Source of the DNA: Litomosoides sigmodontis
Taxonomy: Eukaryota > Nematoda > Chromadorea > Rhabditida > Onchocercidae
NCBI GenBank assembly: GCA_963070105.1
Contig: OY718808.1
Span: 2,468,238-2,532,237, forward strand
Direction of reading: 5' to 3'
DNA length: 64,000 bases
A model generated the notes under the pieces. That model made no database searches, was not told the DNA's origin, and was given only the letters and a program-made list of their open reading frames with translations. Below are positions 39,814 to 53,200 of the stretch, one piece after another. Position numbers and translations under genes: made by a program. How positions within the stretch are numbered: the stretch's first letter is position 1; every line of letters begins with the position of its first letter.

Positions 39814-42800
39814 CTAACTTCCTACACTAGGTGAAAAGAGCACCGTAACACCGCTACCGGTTGAATTAAACGATGGTGAGAAAGCGTTTGGCGAAAAGAT
39901 GACATAAGAGATGTACGATGGAGAAAAGAAGGACGGTGACAAAGCAAACGGACTTGCGACTAGACCGCCAAGCGCTGACGGTGAAAAGATAGATGGATTG
40001 AGAGCAAACGGACTCAAAATAGAGGGCGAAAGTACAGACGGTGATAAAATACCCGGCGATAATGCGTTCGGTGATAAGATCGAGGGTGAAAGTGCACCGG
40101 GACTTAGGATTCCAGGATTCAGGGCAAAGGGTGAAAGGATAAGAACGGTGAGCGCTGATGGTGACAGGACAGATGGACTCAGCGCACTTGGAGACAGAAG
40201 CGTGGCGAGAAACGCTCCTGGACTTAATACGGAAACACCGAAGACGGACGGTGACAGAAGTGATAATGAAAATGCCGCAGGTGATAAGACTGACGGTGCG
40301 CCACCTGGATTAAGAATATTTGTAGTGAAAGCCGAAGGCGCAAGCACGTTTTGACGTTTCCGGCGTATATTCAATGAAGAATGTATCTTAGCCATATCAC
40401 GTATGTTGCTGAGGAGATGACGGTGCATATCATCTTCACTTAATGACAGGAAAAACTTCAACGCTTTGCTGTTGTTCATGGGTGACTGTGGACCGTAGAA
40501 CATAATCAGTTGCTTTGGGGTCAACATCGAGAAACCGGTTCTGTTGAAGTCCATCAACTGTAGCATTTTCCATTAATGAACGGAATAACCGGATGATTTG
40601 TTCGGAGCAAGAATGCTAGCAGTTTTTTGCGCAAATGCAACACATTCCGTTTCCGGAAGAGTCGAAGATGCGCCTAAATATTGGAAAGGCTTCGTCAAAA
40701 TAACACCTTAATTACAGTGATGAGGAAGATAATTCAACCTGCTTTGGGGTAAGTGAATATGTAAGGTTCTCAAACACTTCCATTTTCCTGGCCAATTCCG
40801 GATCAATTTCAGTGACGTTTTCTTTGGTAAAATACATGGGTTGTCCGTCAATTCCACGTGGCATTGACTTATAACCGGGAGGTAACCAATCGGATTCCTG
40901 CTCTTCCTGAATTCTTTCCAGCCAAATTCAATGAAGGAGAATAACAGACATTAAAATGCATTTCAAACCTTTAATTTCTCTATCGCGTCAGTTGTGCCGG
41001 AAGCTTCCATAATGAAGTTCAACCACTCATCGTAGTCTCTGTTACCAACAATTTTCAACAATTCCGGAATACTGGTGAGTGCTTCTATGCCTTTGCCTTC
41101 ATCATGCATACTGAACAGCGAGGGAGATAAGATGCTAATCTGCAACGAAGGCTTCTTCAATTTCTTCAAATAGCGCAGAAGACTAATCGAAAGAAGCTTC
41201 AAACGACTAAGTGCAAGTACAACAAACTTGTGGGGAAATCAGAAATGAGTTTAACATAAATTACAATCATTCATGAGATACCAATCACTTAATTAATTAA
41301 TAATTAATTAAACGTAATTAATTAAGAGCCATCCTCCTCCTCGTACACTTCGTCATTGCTACCAATCCCGCCGCACTCACAGCGCGTGACTTGTGCACCG
41401 TTCACCCTCTGCTCTATGCCTCCTTTGCTTCCTAATACCATCACTTAACCCTCAATTTCCTTTGTTCATGCAAATTCTTGCGTCTAACTCTCTCACATCC
41501 AACACGCTCAGTCAATGTAGAAAGCTAATCAAGCCACTCGCCACTCTCCACATCTGCACATTCACGGACTGCACTTATCCAGCTGATCATTCCTCCTTGC
41601 ACTCATTCATTCGCTCATGCACTGGCAGTCACGTACGCTTTTCGTCTTCCGCTCCATCATTCACTTATTAGACTGTCACGTCATCCGTCACTGCCCATAC
41701 TCACTGTAACGAATTGGCAGTCAATTCAGTCACGTACGCTTTTCGTCTTCCGCTCCATCATTCACTTATTAGACTGTCACGTCATCCGTCACTACCCATA
41801 CTCACTGTAACGATCATCTCGTACTACACTTACGCTTAGCGATGGGGGTAGAGGGAGATGCCTGAAGCCTCACCGATAACTTACTCGTTATTGGTATTGG
41901 AATTCATTCAAAATTCCCAATAAACGTTTAGAAATAAAATTTGTTCTGAATCTAAAAGGAGTACAAAGTGGAAAAAAAAAAACATTTAACGATAGAGCTT
42001 ACCTGATCCTCATCATTATAAGGCACAATTGATAACAATCGTGGTGAACCAAATCTGAACGTTTTATTCGCCAGTTTGGTACCATTGGTACCACCAAGGA
42101 CCATTGCTAGCTTAACCGCTCGTTGAAACAGTCGAATAATTTCTAAAGTCTTCTTTGCTTTTGCATTATTTTTGTCCAAACCTTGCAGGACGTGATCCGG
42201 TATGTGCAATTCCTTCGCCAAACGTTTCTCGTCCTTAAAGAAAACGGATTCGGTCCATCTGCCAGGATTATCCAACTTCCGAAAGCTCCTTCAAGAGGCA
42301 CTTACCGGTGTTAGCTTCACGTGCTCGTTGAACAAAAATCGTTGTTTAAACTTTTCCGCAAACTCATTTTCCTCCTTTGCGCGCTGCTTCATACTTTTGA
42401 TGTCGTACATCAGCTTTTTCCATCTAAATATTATACTTTTTTTAAAATTACACTAAAATCTGTTGCTGCCACCACTTGAATCATTACGTTTCAAATCTCA
42501 ATTTACGGTCAGCGCTCCTTTGTTTTAAGAAAATTAAGCTCAAAACTAACGACGAATGCGGCTCCTTCTTCTTGATGACTCTCGTCATTTTCGACAAGTA
42601 TTTGCCGAGAATCCCGAAAGGCGTTAAGTGTTCGTATTGCGTGTGCAACTTATAGTTGTGCCGATTGATTACGTCTCGTCGCGTGCGGAATTCCACCTTT
42701 TCCCCTTGTTCAATCCACTCCGCGTCAGTTTCACGTGAGTCAGATTGGATTATGCCATCGACTTCGCTGCCTCTTCTTCCGTCCAACAGTTTTTGAAGCT

Positions 42801-43682
42801 TTTGCAATTGAGAGACTGCATGATGAGGTGATGTAAGTGAAATTAAATTCTCTAATGAAATCAAATTAAGTAATTAATTACAACTACAGTGTTTCAAATG
42901 ACATTTCATCTTGGGATCTGACGCACTAGAGTTTGTAGTGAGGCGCAAAAGTCGTAAAGTGCAAAAAGAGTGCCCACTTCCTGTAGGATCCATCTTTCTC
43001 GGCTTTGCATCGATAGCTCGAACCAAGCAGTTTGCTTGCTCATAAATATCCTCAGCTGCTTTCGAACACTTTTGCAGTCTATTCCGTTCATACTCGTTCA
43101 GTTCGTTTAAACTGAAATTAAATGTCAGACCACCGACTGACGGCACTCATTGAAAGGATTTCACTACGCTTTCCCAATGTGCTAAATCTAGAAAGTTCGT
43201 TTAAAAAATGCAATGCATATCGGTCTTCTTTTGATACGTCTGTCAGCAAGGCGCAATTCATTTTGAAAGCGTGTGCTACGTGTCTGTCTGCGTGTGCCGC
43301 ATATTACTGGGTTTCCTGGCGCACACGTGATAGGAAGGGACTGACTGTTTGGTGGCGATACAAGCCATGATGCTGCTGATTCCTTGATGAATCCATCGTT
43401 CGATCAGCTGAATGCCGGCTTCCTTTGATATTGGTATGTTTAACTTTTTGCCGTCGTAATATTGCGCACCGGGCATTGTTTCTCGCGTGTACTGGATGGA
43501 ACTTGAAACGTAGCGGAAGGTAGTGCCTGAGCAGGTGAAGGTGAATGGAGCAAGTGAACGTGAAATTGTCATGACAGTAACTATTCCCGCAGAGTAAGTG
43601 TTGAAATTGTTAGCGTAAAGTTTAACTTACAAGCCATCCATATCGCAACCAATTTTGCCGTTTGTTCCTTGTTATATCTCAT
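39814..43682 (-). CDS. mlt-10-like: MLT-10-like moulting-cycle protein, copy B
   Basis: Open nine-exon gene, 759 residues: 43631-43682, 43280-43580, 42882-43111, 42551-42815, 42306-42423, 42003-42233, 40969-41139, 40739-40906 and 39814-40557. Family role: secreted protein of the epidermis required for completing moults. A hydrophobic signal (KLVAIWMAF...) spans exons 1-2. The Moulting-cycle core runs from about residue 190 to 580 (VINRHNYKL, LTPFGILGKYL, FGSPRLLSIVP, ILSPSLFSMHDEGKG, MDFNRTGFSMLTPKQL, YGPQSPMNN). The last ~165 residues are pentapeptide repeats of the type (A/I/V)LSP(x). Intron 6 is 863 bases against 92 in A and D because of an insertion. The exon 4 donor (GTTAGT) was chosen because it keeps frame in all four copies. 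Its tail is nearly identical to that of C. Confidence 0.85.
41216..41999. repeat. Copy-B-specific insertion in intron 6
   Basis: About 780 bases absent from A, C and D. It contains an 86-base unit repeated (41627-41712 and 41728-41813, one visible mismatch) and CACTCATTC/TCACTTATT-rich sequence. An ORF at 41393-41671 in it is not conserved or recognisable. No terminal inverted repeats were found. Confidence 0.75.
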
Positions 43683-46600
43683 TAGATAACGCTTTGAGAA
43701 TTACAGTTATTAGGGACAATTATCCTGCAAAATTCTAACCGTTTGACATAAGCCCTAACTTATGCCACTCACGTAATCTAATTTATGATTGCTTGATCTG
43801 TGTCACGTAACATAACTTGCCGTCCTCAGCGCTATCGGATGGGGAAGGGAAGGGATGACTGATAGACGCAACGATGAATGATTTTTTAAAAAAAAAGAGA
43901 GGGAGGAAACAAAAAAGTGCGAAGACGGTTGCGGGAAAGATTGTGATGGCTGAGCAAATAACTTTATGTATAAGTAATAAGTAAACGTGAAAACAGAAAC
44001 AGATATTTAGTTTTGAAGTAAACCGAACCTCTCTGTTATGGACGATGTTGCCGTTCGCAGTCGATGGCAAGAGAGAGCTATTTCATTCAATTTGTTTTGT
44101 TAAATAGGAAATTGGAAAGTGTAATTTAAATGAATAAATACCATTTGATTGAGTAGCACGACAGGTTCATTCGTTATTGTTAACTCGAAAATTGGAACGG
44201 ATTTTTTGCGTCTGTTGAACACTGTTATAGTTAATGATAATTCATTTTCTTAGATATTTTAAAATCGATGACAAATTTTGTCAGTGTTATTTTTGGCAAT
44301 TGGTGGTGTAGAAGTTTGATTGGACGACGGTGCGTTTGTTTTTTTTTTTCCTCCCTTCCTCCACCTCCCCTTTGATTTCAATTTATTTCTCTCTGTAAAC
44401 TTAATTATCGGCAATTGTCATGCATTTCGGTAAGTTTAGTAAATAAAACATGGAAAAAAAAAACCACCATTCAAACTTTTTTGCAATTTTTTTTGAAAAA
44501 AACTTCATTGAATAGCAAAAGAAAAACTTCAAAAGATTTTACCGATTTAGGAATAAATGCAATTATTGCATATGCTTGATGAAACACAACAGGGTAACAC
44601 ATACATATTTGTTGTTGTATGAGACAAATTGATAAATGGTTGATAAGTGTTTTGATAAATGGACTAATTGATGTGAACGTTTGCAAACAAACCAGCTGGT
44701 TAATGAGTTTATAAAAAAAAAAAAAAGGAAAAACAAGCATTGCTACACTTAACGTGTAGTACATCAGACTAAAACTGTTTTATGACACTTGACTAGGTGC
44801 AACTAATTTCAGGCTATTTGAGTGCTATATGATGACCTAAAATGACTTTCTTTTTCTATGATTCAAGTTTACTTCCTGTTTTTCATTTTCTTTTTAATAT
44901 TTAATTCCTGGTGTAATTATTCCTTAGTGCTTTTTAAAAAATGAGCTTTTGAAGGTATTTTAATAGCTAGAATTGAATAGTTTGCATACCTTTCATTCAG
45001 TTTATTTTTAAATTGAATTTCTTTCAAGTTTTAAATAAGACGATTGCACTGGAAGAATTTCAAATTATCAATCGAATGATCAATCCTTGATATGTGATCG
45101 CAACAGTAGTATGATTGGTGACAAAAAACTACGATTTTGAATTTATTTTAGCACACTTTTACATTTCTTTAGTTAAGCTGACTTATTTTTAAGTTGGCTT
45201 AAAATTTTCACACAAAATTATTTAATGATCAACTCGCTCGTCGTCACATTGCTAGTTCTAGTAAGCTGTCAGTGAATGAAGATGAAATGTAATTTGTTAT
45301 TTGACTAACTGAATTGTGAGTACGAAATCTTTTTTACGCCATCGTATTATCAGGCTTTTGCAAGTAACTTAGGCGTATTGCAACGTTTAGGTCAAAATGA
45401 ATTTTAGCAATTAATAACAGGTCAGCATCGTAGCCGTGGAGAAGAGTAGCCGTGCGGGAAAATGGAGTAGCCGCAAGGTGAATCAATTCCCTCTTCTCTT
45501 CCTACTTTAAAATTAATCGGAATGATAAGATAGAATCTGTGATTGCGGTGGTACTGGTGGTGATGTCGATGTGTTCTCTGAGACTGAGATTGATGGTCAT
45601 TGCTGTATATTTCATATATTAAATAAGGAATTGAAAGCAAAAGAAGAAGGTAATGTAATTTAATTATAAAGAAGAAATATGAAATGAACGATACCTCAAC
45701 ATTACATCGAAATGATACGATAGTGATGGCTCATTAACTTGTTGAATGATTTCACTAATTAACTTGCTCTTCAAGTGTGTTCTTAAAACGTCTAGCATAC
45801 ATAACTACTATAACTTATGAAAGTCTAAAAGTAAATTAAAAAATTTAAAATTAGACGAATATAGTTTACGTCGTATATTTTACCTGACTTAATTCTTTTA
45901 AAAAAAAAATCAAGTACTACTAGGGCCCAAAAATTGAGTTGAAGTAAAGCAAATTTGTGAGTTTCGAAACAGATAGTAAAAAGGCTTACATATTTTAAAT
46001 CATTTTCCACAGACGCTCGAATCAAACATTCTTGAATATTTTGCGCGAGTGCAATTGAATTGTTGAGGCTCTGATGATGCATGCAAAAATAGTAAAATGA
46101 TAATTTGGCTAATTAATTCGTTTTAATATCGCTAGAGAGGTACATTTAGAAATGACGTAATTTGTCTGCTAGAAGTTTGCTAAATGTTTCTGAAAGATTT
46201 GTAGCTCTAGGTGAAATTAATTTTAAGTAATTTAGGTGGTGAAGTTGGTCAATTTCGATTACTTCTCAAAATCAAAATGAATGAAAACATGTGATTGATT
46301 AATTTTTTTGCTAAAGAGTAGAAGAGAGAGTGACCAACAGAGAGTGACCACATCGATAATCTCCCTTTACCGACTGATCGATGACTGTTTTGATTTCGAT
46401 ATAATAAATGTTATAGGCAATACTTTTGGTCGAACAGTAATGCAGCTATAACGTATACAAATGACTGATCCAATCTGATCGAATAAATTAAACAAAAGCA
46501 ATGATTATTTTAAAGTAAATTCTTATAGCATAAATTGCAAAATTTTAAAATACTTTCTGATTGTGTAAATATTTTTAAAATTACATTGGTTAAGCATCCC

Positions 46601-47720
46601 ATTTGTTTCCTCTAATTTACCCTTCCGATAAGCTAAAATTCAACTCACCCTATTTTCCTTAATTTTAATCAAACTTAATTTTTCACATTTCATACAATCT
46701 TTTTGCAATGATGAAATTATTATTGATTGATACAATGTGAGTTTTTAACATTATCATAGTTACGAGTGAAATAAATTCATGTGTTCTTTCGTTTCACTCT
46801 TTTCCGGCAATCTTGCTCCTCCACCTCCTCTTCCCTCCTCTGTAATTTCTATAATTAGATCAAATATTTGCATAGTTTTCACGTAGTTTTTATTTTTGTG
46901 GAGTTCGCAAAAAAAGAAAATATTAAAAAACTATAAAAAAATATTAAAAAAAAACCACGAAAAAAAACATTGTGTACTGAATTACTTCTTGCAAACAGTA
47001 ACCATGAAGTGTGTGAGGTAATAACAGAATTTATTAAATTTTCCCCAATTCCCCATAAATAAATACGATTAAAGCAAAAATAAAAAATTGCATAGGAAGT
47101 ATGAATTAATGAAATGCACGCTCACAGCGCTGTTGCAACAAACACATTTCCCGACACTCACTTTCAAAATTTTCGAATTTACCGCAATACGATAGAGTGA
47201 TCATATGGTAGGATTGGATGTACTACTGACAATAACGTTGCGCGAATTGTTATTTGAAATTTTTTAAGCCTCATTGATCACATTTAATTACATTGTCATA
47301 TGAAAAAAAAATTAAGCAAAGTTAAAAAGTAAAAGTGAAATTTTAAAATGTAAATTTTAGACAAATTTTGTTTGCAATGCTCAACGATAGATGACACGCT
47401 GCTCTATTAAATTTAAAAAAAATTAACAGTGCAAACGAACTGTTTCACACTACAACAAATTTCAACCCTGTCACTTGTAGCATAGAAAAAAAGAAACATT
47501 CCATTCATTAAATTAAAACAATCGCATCAGCTGACCGTTATTGCTTCAACAAATTTACATCAACAAGAGAAATACTAATAATAATAGTTTGGTGAAGAAA
47601 ACATACATTGAAAAAGAAATGATGAAAGGCCTCGGAATTGGCATTCCTTTTTAATAAAAAAAATTGGGCCAAAAAAACAACAGAAAATCTGAAGTTACGT
47701 AAAAAATACGTGACGTGCGG
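43683..47720. other. Spacer between MLT-10-like copies B and C
   Basis: About 4 kb. The ~55 bases next to B match the A promoter flank. Block 45388-45627 repeats the A-flank block. The part next to copy C (about 47460-47720) is related to the 3' flanks of A and D. No exon-like ORF otherwise. Confidence 0.5.
45388..45627. repeat. Block shared between the 5' flanks of A and B (B copy)
   Basis: Near-identical partner of 37721-37965, with the same GTAGCCG triplet cluster; only a few substitutions were seen. Confidence 0.8.
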
Positions 47721-50700
47721 TCAGCTTCCTATGCTAGGTGAAAAGAGCACCGTAACACCGCTACCGGTTGAATTAAACGATGGTGAGAAAGCGTTCGGTG
47801 AAAAGATGACATAAGAGATGTACGATGGAGAAAAGAAGGACGGTGACAAAGCAAACGGACTTGCGACTAGACCGCCAAGCGCTGACGGTGAAAAGATAGA
47901 TGGATTGAGAGCAAACGGACTCAAAATAGAGGGCGAAAGTACAGACGGTGATAAAATACCCGGTGATAATGCGTTCGGTGATAAGATCGAGGGTGAAAGT
48001 GCACCGGGACTTAGGATTCCAGGATTCAGGGCAAAGGGTGAAAGGATAAGAACGGTGAGCGCTGATGGTGACAGGACAGATGGACTCAGCGCACTTGGAG
48101 ACAGAAGCGTGGCGAGAAACGCTCCTGGACTTAATACGGAAACACCGAAGACGGACGGTGACAGAAGTGATAATGAAAATGCCGCAGGTGATAAGACTGA
48201 CGGTGCGCCACCTGGATTAAGAATATTTGTAGTGAAAGCCGAAGGCGCAAGCACGTTTTGACGTTTCCGGCGTATATTCAATGAAGAATGTATCTTAGCC
48301 ATATCACGTATGTTGCTGAGGAGATGACGGTGCATATCATCTTCACTTAATGACAGGAAAAACTTCAACGCTTTGCTATTGTTCATGGGTGACTGTGGAC
48401 CGTAGAACATAATCAGTTGCTTTGGGGTCAACATCGAGAAACCGGTTCTGTTGAAGTCCATCAACTGTAGCATTTTCCATTAATGAACGGAATAACCGGA
48501 TGATTTGTTCGGAGCAAGAATGCTAGCAGTTTTTTGCGCAAATGCAACACATTCCGTTTCCGGAAGAGTCGAAGATGCGCCTAAATATTGGAAAGGCTTT
48601 GTCAAAATAACACCTTAATTACAGTGATGAGGAAGATAATTCAACCTGCTTTGGAGTAAGTGAATTTGTAAGGTTCTCAAACACTTCCATTTTCCTGGCC
48701 AATTCCGGATCAATTTCAGTGACGTTTTCTTTGGTAAAATACATGGGTTGTCCGTCAATTCCACGTGGCATTGACTTATAACCAGGCGGTAACCAATCGT
48801 TTCCCTGCTTTTCCTGAATCCTTCACTCTTCCTGAACTCCTCCTGAATTGAAGAGAATAATAGACATTAAAATGCATTTCAAACCTTTAATTTCTCTACT
48901 GCGTCAGTTGTGCCGGAAGCTTCCATAATGAAGTTCAACCACTCATCGTAGTCTCTGTTACCAACAATTTTCAACAATTCCGGAATACTGGTGAGTGCTT
49001 CTATGCCTTTGCCTTCATCATGCATACTGAACAACGAGGGAGATAAGATGCTAATCTGCAACAAAGGCCTCTTCAATTTCTTCAAATAGCAGAATTCAAT
49101 TTCAAAAATTTCAAATTTCAATTTCTTCAAACAAAGGCTTCTTCAATTTCTTCAAGTAGCGCAGAAGACTAATCGAAAGAAGCTTCAAACGGTCAAGTGC
49201 AAGTTCAGTCAGCTGACCTGATCCTTAACATTATTAGGCACAACTGATAATAGTCGTGGCGAAGCAAATCGGAACGTTTTATTCTCCAATTCGGTACCAT
49301 TAGCGCCCCCAAGGACCATTGCTAGCTTAACCGCTCGTTGAAACAGTCGAATAATTTCTAAAGTCTTCTTTGCTTTTGCATTATTTTTGTCCAAACCTTG
49401 CAGGACGTGATCCGGTATGTGCAATTCCTTCGCCAAACGTTTCTCGTCCTAAAAGAAAACGGATTCGGTCCATCTGCCAGGATTATCCAACTTCCGAAAG
49501 CTCCTTCAAGAGGCACTTACCGGTGTTAGCTTCACGTGCTCGTTGAACGAAAATCGTTGTTTAAACTTTTCCGCAAACTCATTTTCCTCCTTTACGCGCT
49601 GCTTCATACTTTTGATGTCGTACATCAGTTTTTTCCATCTAAATATTATACTTTTTTTAAAATTACACTAAAATCTGTTGCTGCCACCACTTGAATCATT
49701 ACGTTTCAAATCTCAATTTACGGTCAGAGCTCGTTTGTTTTTAAGAAAATTAAGCTCAAAACTAACGACGAATGCGGCTCCTTCTTCTTGATGACTCTCG
49801 TCATTTTCGACAAGTATTTGCCGAGAATCCCGAAAGGCGTTAAGTGTTCGTATTGCGTGTGCAACTTATAGTTGTGCCGATTGATTACGTCTCGTCGCGT
49901 GCGGAATTCCACCTTTTCCCCTTGTTCAATCCACTCCGCGTCAGTTTCACGTGAGTCAGATTGTATTATGCCATCGACTTCGCTGCCTCTTCTTCCGTCC
50001 AACAGTTTTTGAAGCTTTTGCAATTGAGAGACTGCATGATGAGATGATGTAAGTGAAATTAAATTCTCCAATGAAATAAAATTAAGTAATTAATTACAAC
50101 TACAGTGTTTCAAATGACATTTCATCTTGGGATCTGACGCACTAGAGTTTGTAGTGAGGCGCAAAAGTCGTAAAGTGCAAAAAGAGTGCCCACTTCCTGT
50201 AGGATCCATCTTTCTCGGCTTTCCATCGATAGCTCTAACCAAGCAGTTTGCTTGCTCATAAATATCCTCAGCTGCTTTCGAACACTTTTGAAGTCTATTC
50301 CGTTCATACTCGTTCAGTTCGTTTAAACTGAAATTAAAATCACACCACCGACAGACGGCACTCATTGAAAGGATTTCACTACGCTTTCCCAATGTGCTAA
50401 ATTTGGAAAATTCGTTTAAAAAAATGCAATGCATATCGGTCTTCATTTGCCTCATTAAATGAAAATCTTCGGAATACGTCTGTCAGCAAGGCGCAATTCA
50501 TTTTGAAAGCGTGTGCTACGTGTCTGTCTGCGTGTGCCGCATATTACTGGGTTTCCTGGCGCACACGTGATAGGAAGGGACTGACTGTTTGGTGGCGATA
50601 CAAGCCATGATGCTGCTAATTCCTTGATTAATCCATCGTTCGATCAGCTGAATGCCGGCTTCCTTTGATATTGGTATGTTTAACTTTTTGCCGTCGTAAT

Positions 50701-50922
50701 ATTGCGCACCGGGCATTGTTTCTCGCGTGTACTGGATGGAACTTGAAACGTAGCGGAAGGTAGTGCCTGAGCAGGTGAAGGTGAATGGAGCAAGTGAACG
50801 TGAAATTGTCATGACAGTAACTATTCCCACAGAGTAAGTGTTGAAATTGTTAGCGTAAAGTTTAACTTACAAGCCATCCATATCGCAACCAATTTTGCCG
50901 TTTGTTCCTTGTTATATCTCAT
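47721..50922 (-). CDS. mlt-10-like: MLT-10-like moulting-cycle protein, copy C
   Basis: Nine exons, 759 residues, all in frame: 50871-50922, 50520-50820, 50098-50327, 49767-50031, 49521-49638, 49218-49448, 48885-49055, 48646-48813 and 47721-48464. Domain order as in copy B. Its tail differs from B by a single residue (Ile for Val, third from the end), while the upstream exons and 5' flank resemble D. The exon 6 acceptor reads TTTTAG here, which would be an in-frame stop if translated; this supports placing the splice site there. An extra base in a poly-A run downstream of exon 4 also falls inside the intron under the chosen donor. Intron 6 is 162 bases, 70 longer than in A and D, from a local duplication of the LKKLK-coding-like stretch. 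Probably functional. Confidence 0.82.
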
Positions 50923-51303
50923 TAGGTAACAGTTTGAGAACTGCCAGGCAATGTGCTGAAAAATCAAATAACTTGCACGCTATTTAGCGTACGCTGTGAA
51001 ATGCGCAGTTCAGAAGTAGTTTGTTTGAATCGCTTCAATGGGGACCTCCTACGTGGGGGTACTTACGTGCCTTGCGTCTTATTAGACAAATGAATGGGAA
51101 GATAGGTAGGTGGATTGAGTATTTGAAAAAGGAGGAAGCATTTGAGGAACTGTGATAAGGAAATGGTTTTATGCGTGTGCGAGAGGTGCACCACGTGATA
51201 AAGCAATCGCGTTCGTGGACTTGAGCAACCTAATCGTTCAAAGTCCGAATTGTGTTGCTAGGATTTCCCTTTAGCGAATAGCTACAGTCACCATAAATTA
51301 GTT
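50923..51303 (-). promoter_or_regulatory. 5' flank shared by copies C and D (C copy)
   Basis: 381 bases nearly identical to 58093-58473 and unlike the flank of A and B. They begin at the start codon, so they should include the 5' UTR and core promoter. No TATA box or named element was identified. Confidence 0.5.
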
Positions 51304-52295
51304 GAATAGTTAAGTGAAAAGTGTACCACATTGATCTTGCAAATCGGTTCATCATCAGCTAGCTTAAAACTTTCAGAAATGCTTAACGTTTGCTTGTATA
51401 GCTTACGTTCGTTGGAGCATTTCACCGCGGTGGGTTTTGAGGAACTTACCCATTCAAGGATATTTTCGAATGCTTTTCAGTTTTCCAGTTCAGTGTGCTA
51501 ACGAATTATGAAAAATGCAACCTATCGTGCATGCTGTAGAACATTGGAGGCTTGTAGCCACCATCACATCAGGAAAGCATTCATTTATCCTGAAGATAGG
51601 TTTCCGAAGTTGCTGTTGAAGTGCGTACTGAATTCTAATCATGTCAAAGTTGATCCTTAAATGAACAGCGTTAAACTCCCCTTCCATGGACAAATCAAAC
51701 TTCTTTTGTTTTTTGAAAGTTTCAAATCACAATGGACACTTCATTAATACTCACCTAATTTCATTCAATAGCATATCAATTGACTGTCACTGGGTGTTAC
51801 AGTTTAAAGTGCAATTGGGACAACAGCGAAAAAATTGAACTGTTTTGTCTGTTCAATTGCAAAAGGGAGAATGTTTGAGGAAAAATTGGTTCAACAGTTT
51901 AATAATCCAACATGTTGTTTACATTTTTCATCAGAAAGTTGAAGAAAAGAAGAAGAAAAAAACGAACATTTCCACTAAAAAGCATTTAACATTTCGTTTC
52001 AACTTTTGTTTTTTCACAATTAATTCATTTCATTCATTTTTTTTTCTTGTCATTTGCTCATTTATTTTGCTCCACCAACGCAATTTTCTCTCATATAGCA
52101 TGCAGTTAGTAGAGAGTTAATTTTCAAATTTTCGTATATTGGCAAAAAATATTTTTTTTTATTATACGACGAAATTACACGGATAAGAGAGGAAGCAAAG
52201 AAAATTTTTTTTTTTTGCATAAAATAGCTAATTAATGAAGCTGAAATTTTTGCTCTTTTATAGGATATCTGTTTTGAGAGCGCTAATGTTCGCCG

Positions 52296-52334
52296 TTCTT
52301 TCTTTCTTTCTTTCTTTCTTTTTTTTTTTTTTTT
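52296..52334. repeat. (CTTT)n microsatellite with poly-T
   Basis: Six CTTT units running into a T tract. Confidence 0.85.
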
Positions 52335-52929
52335 AAATTTGATAGCTTGATAAATAAAAATACTATTTTGAGTATAAAATATGCGCATGTCTAAATAAAC
52401 AGTTTTTTTTTTTTGCGTATTTTAAATCAATGTTAGTGCAAGGAATATTTTGCACATGTTGACAAATTTCTAGCACAGAGTAGAATTTTCGTCAAAATGT
52501 GGGTCGTTTAACATTCCAAAGGCAATGTTAGAATTTGTTAGGTAGACTGTCTTCTAATTGATTGATGTTATCACATATTTAAATGAATGAACATGTTTAA
52601 TTCATTTGTTGTTGTTATCTTTTTTTTTTTTCCTGACACGCAGCCGAAAAAGTTCAGTTTTCATTTTTTTTAAAAAAAAAAAGTGACAGAGATATTGATA
52701 GTATAGAGGTTATTACGGTTTTCGCATTATTGGACAGATGTGTTATTTCTTTTGATATCAGAGTAATGCTTTACAGTACAAGTCATCCATGTAATTTGCA
52801 TGGTTTAATTATAAAGTATCATTTAAATTGCATAGCTTAAGTAATTAATTTCATATTTTACACCTATGATCGCACTTAATCTTCGAGCTCCGATGGTTTA
52901 ATTAGTATGCTTCAACGAATTGTTTTCCT

Positions 52930-53200
52930 CAAACCCATCGCTAAACATTCAAATTAAATCTGATAACTTATAACTTAAAAAATATTGAATTATTTCGTCG
53001 CTGATAAAAACAAATAAGCTAAACTAATTTGCCGCACATTCTCAATTAACCTTTTCATCACAACACAATTATTTTTACAGTTAGTTAACAGTGCCTAAAT
53101 AAACTCTTCAAGTATCCATTTTTTTTTTGCTCCTTGTGGATATTTTATACTATTTAAATGATTTCTTAACTTTGAATGGATTTTTTTCATAATTTTTATT
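52930..53200. repeat. Distal 5' block shared by C and D (C copy)
   Basis: Clearly related to 60640-60925, with the same order of short identical runs (GCACATTCTCAA, TTAACAGTGCCTAA, TTGTGGATATTTTA, TAACTTTGAAT). It shows that the duplicated C/D unit extends more than 2 kb upstream of the gene. Confidence 0.75.

Noticed and set aside
41393..41671. 92-codon ORF in the copy B intron insertion
   Set aside because: Built on simple TCACTCATTC-like sequence, absent from other copies, no homology recognised.
42906..43091. Alternative frame in exon 3 of the MLT-10-like copies (MNGIDCKSVRK type ORFs)
   Set aside because: Of the four base differences compared between copies, two are silent in the frame used in the model and none are silent in this one; splice phases also fit only the other frame.
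49703..50031. Apparent frameshift in exon 4 of copy C (extra A in a poly-A run), and an extra base in A near 35424
   Set aside because: If exon 4 ends at the GTTAGT donor (49767 in C, 35484 in A), exon 4 is 265 bases in all four copies and both indels fall in the intron.
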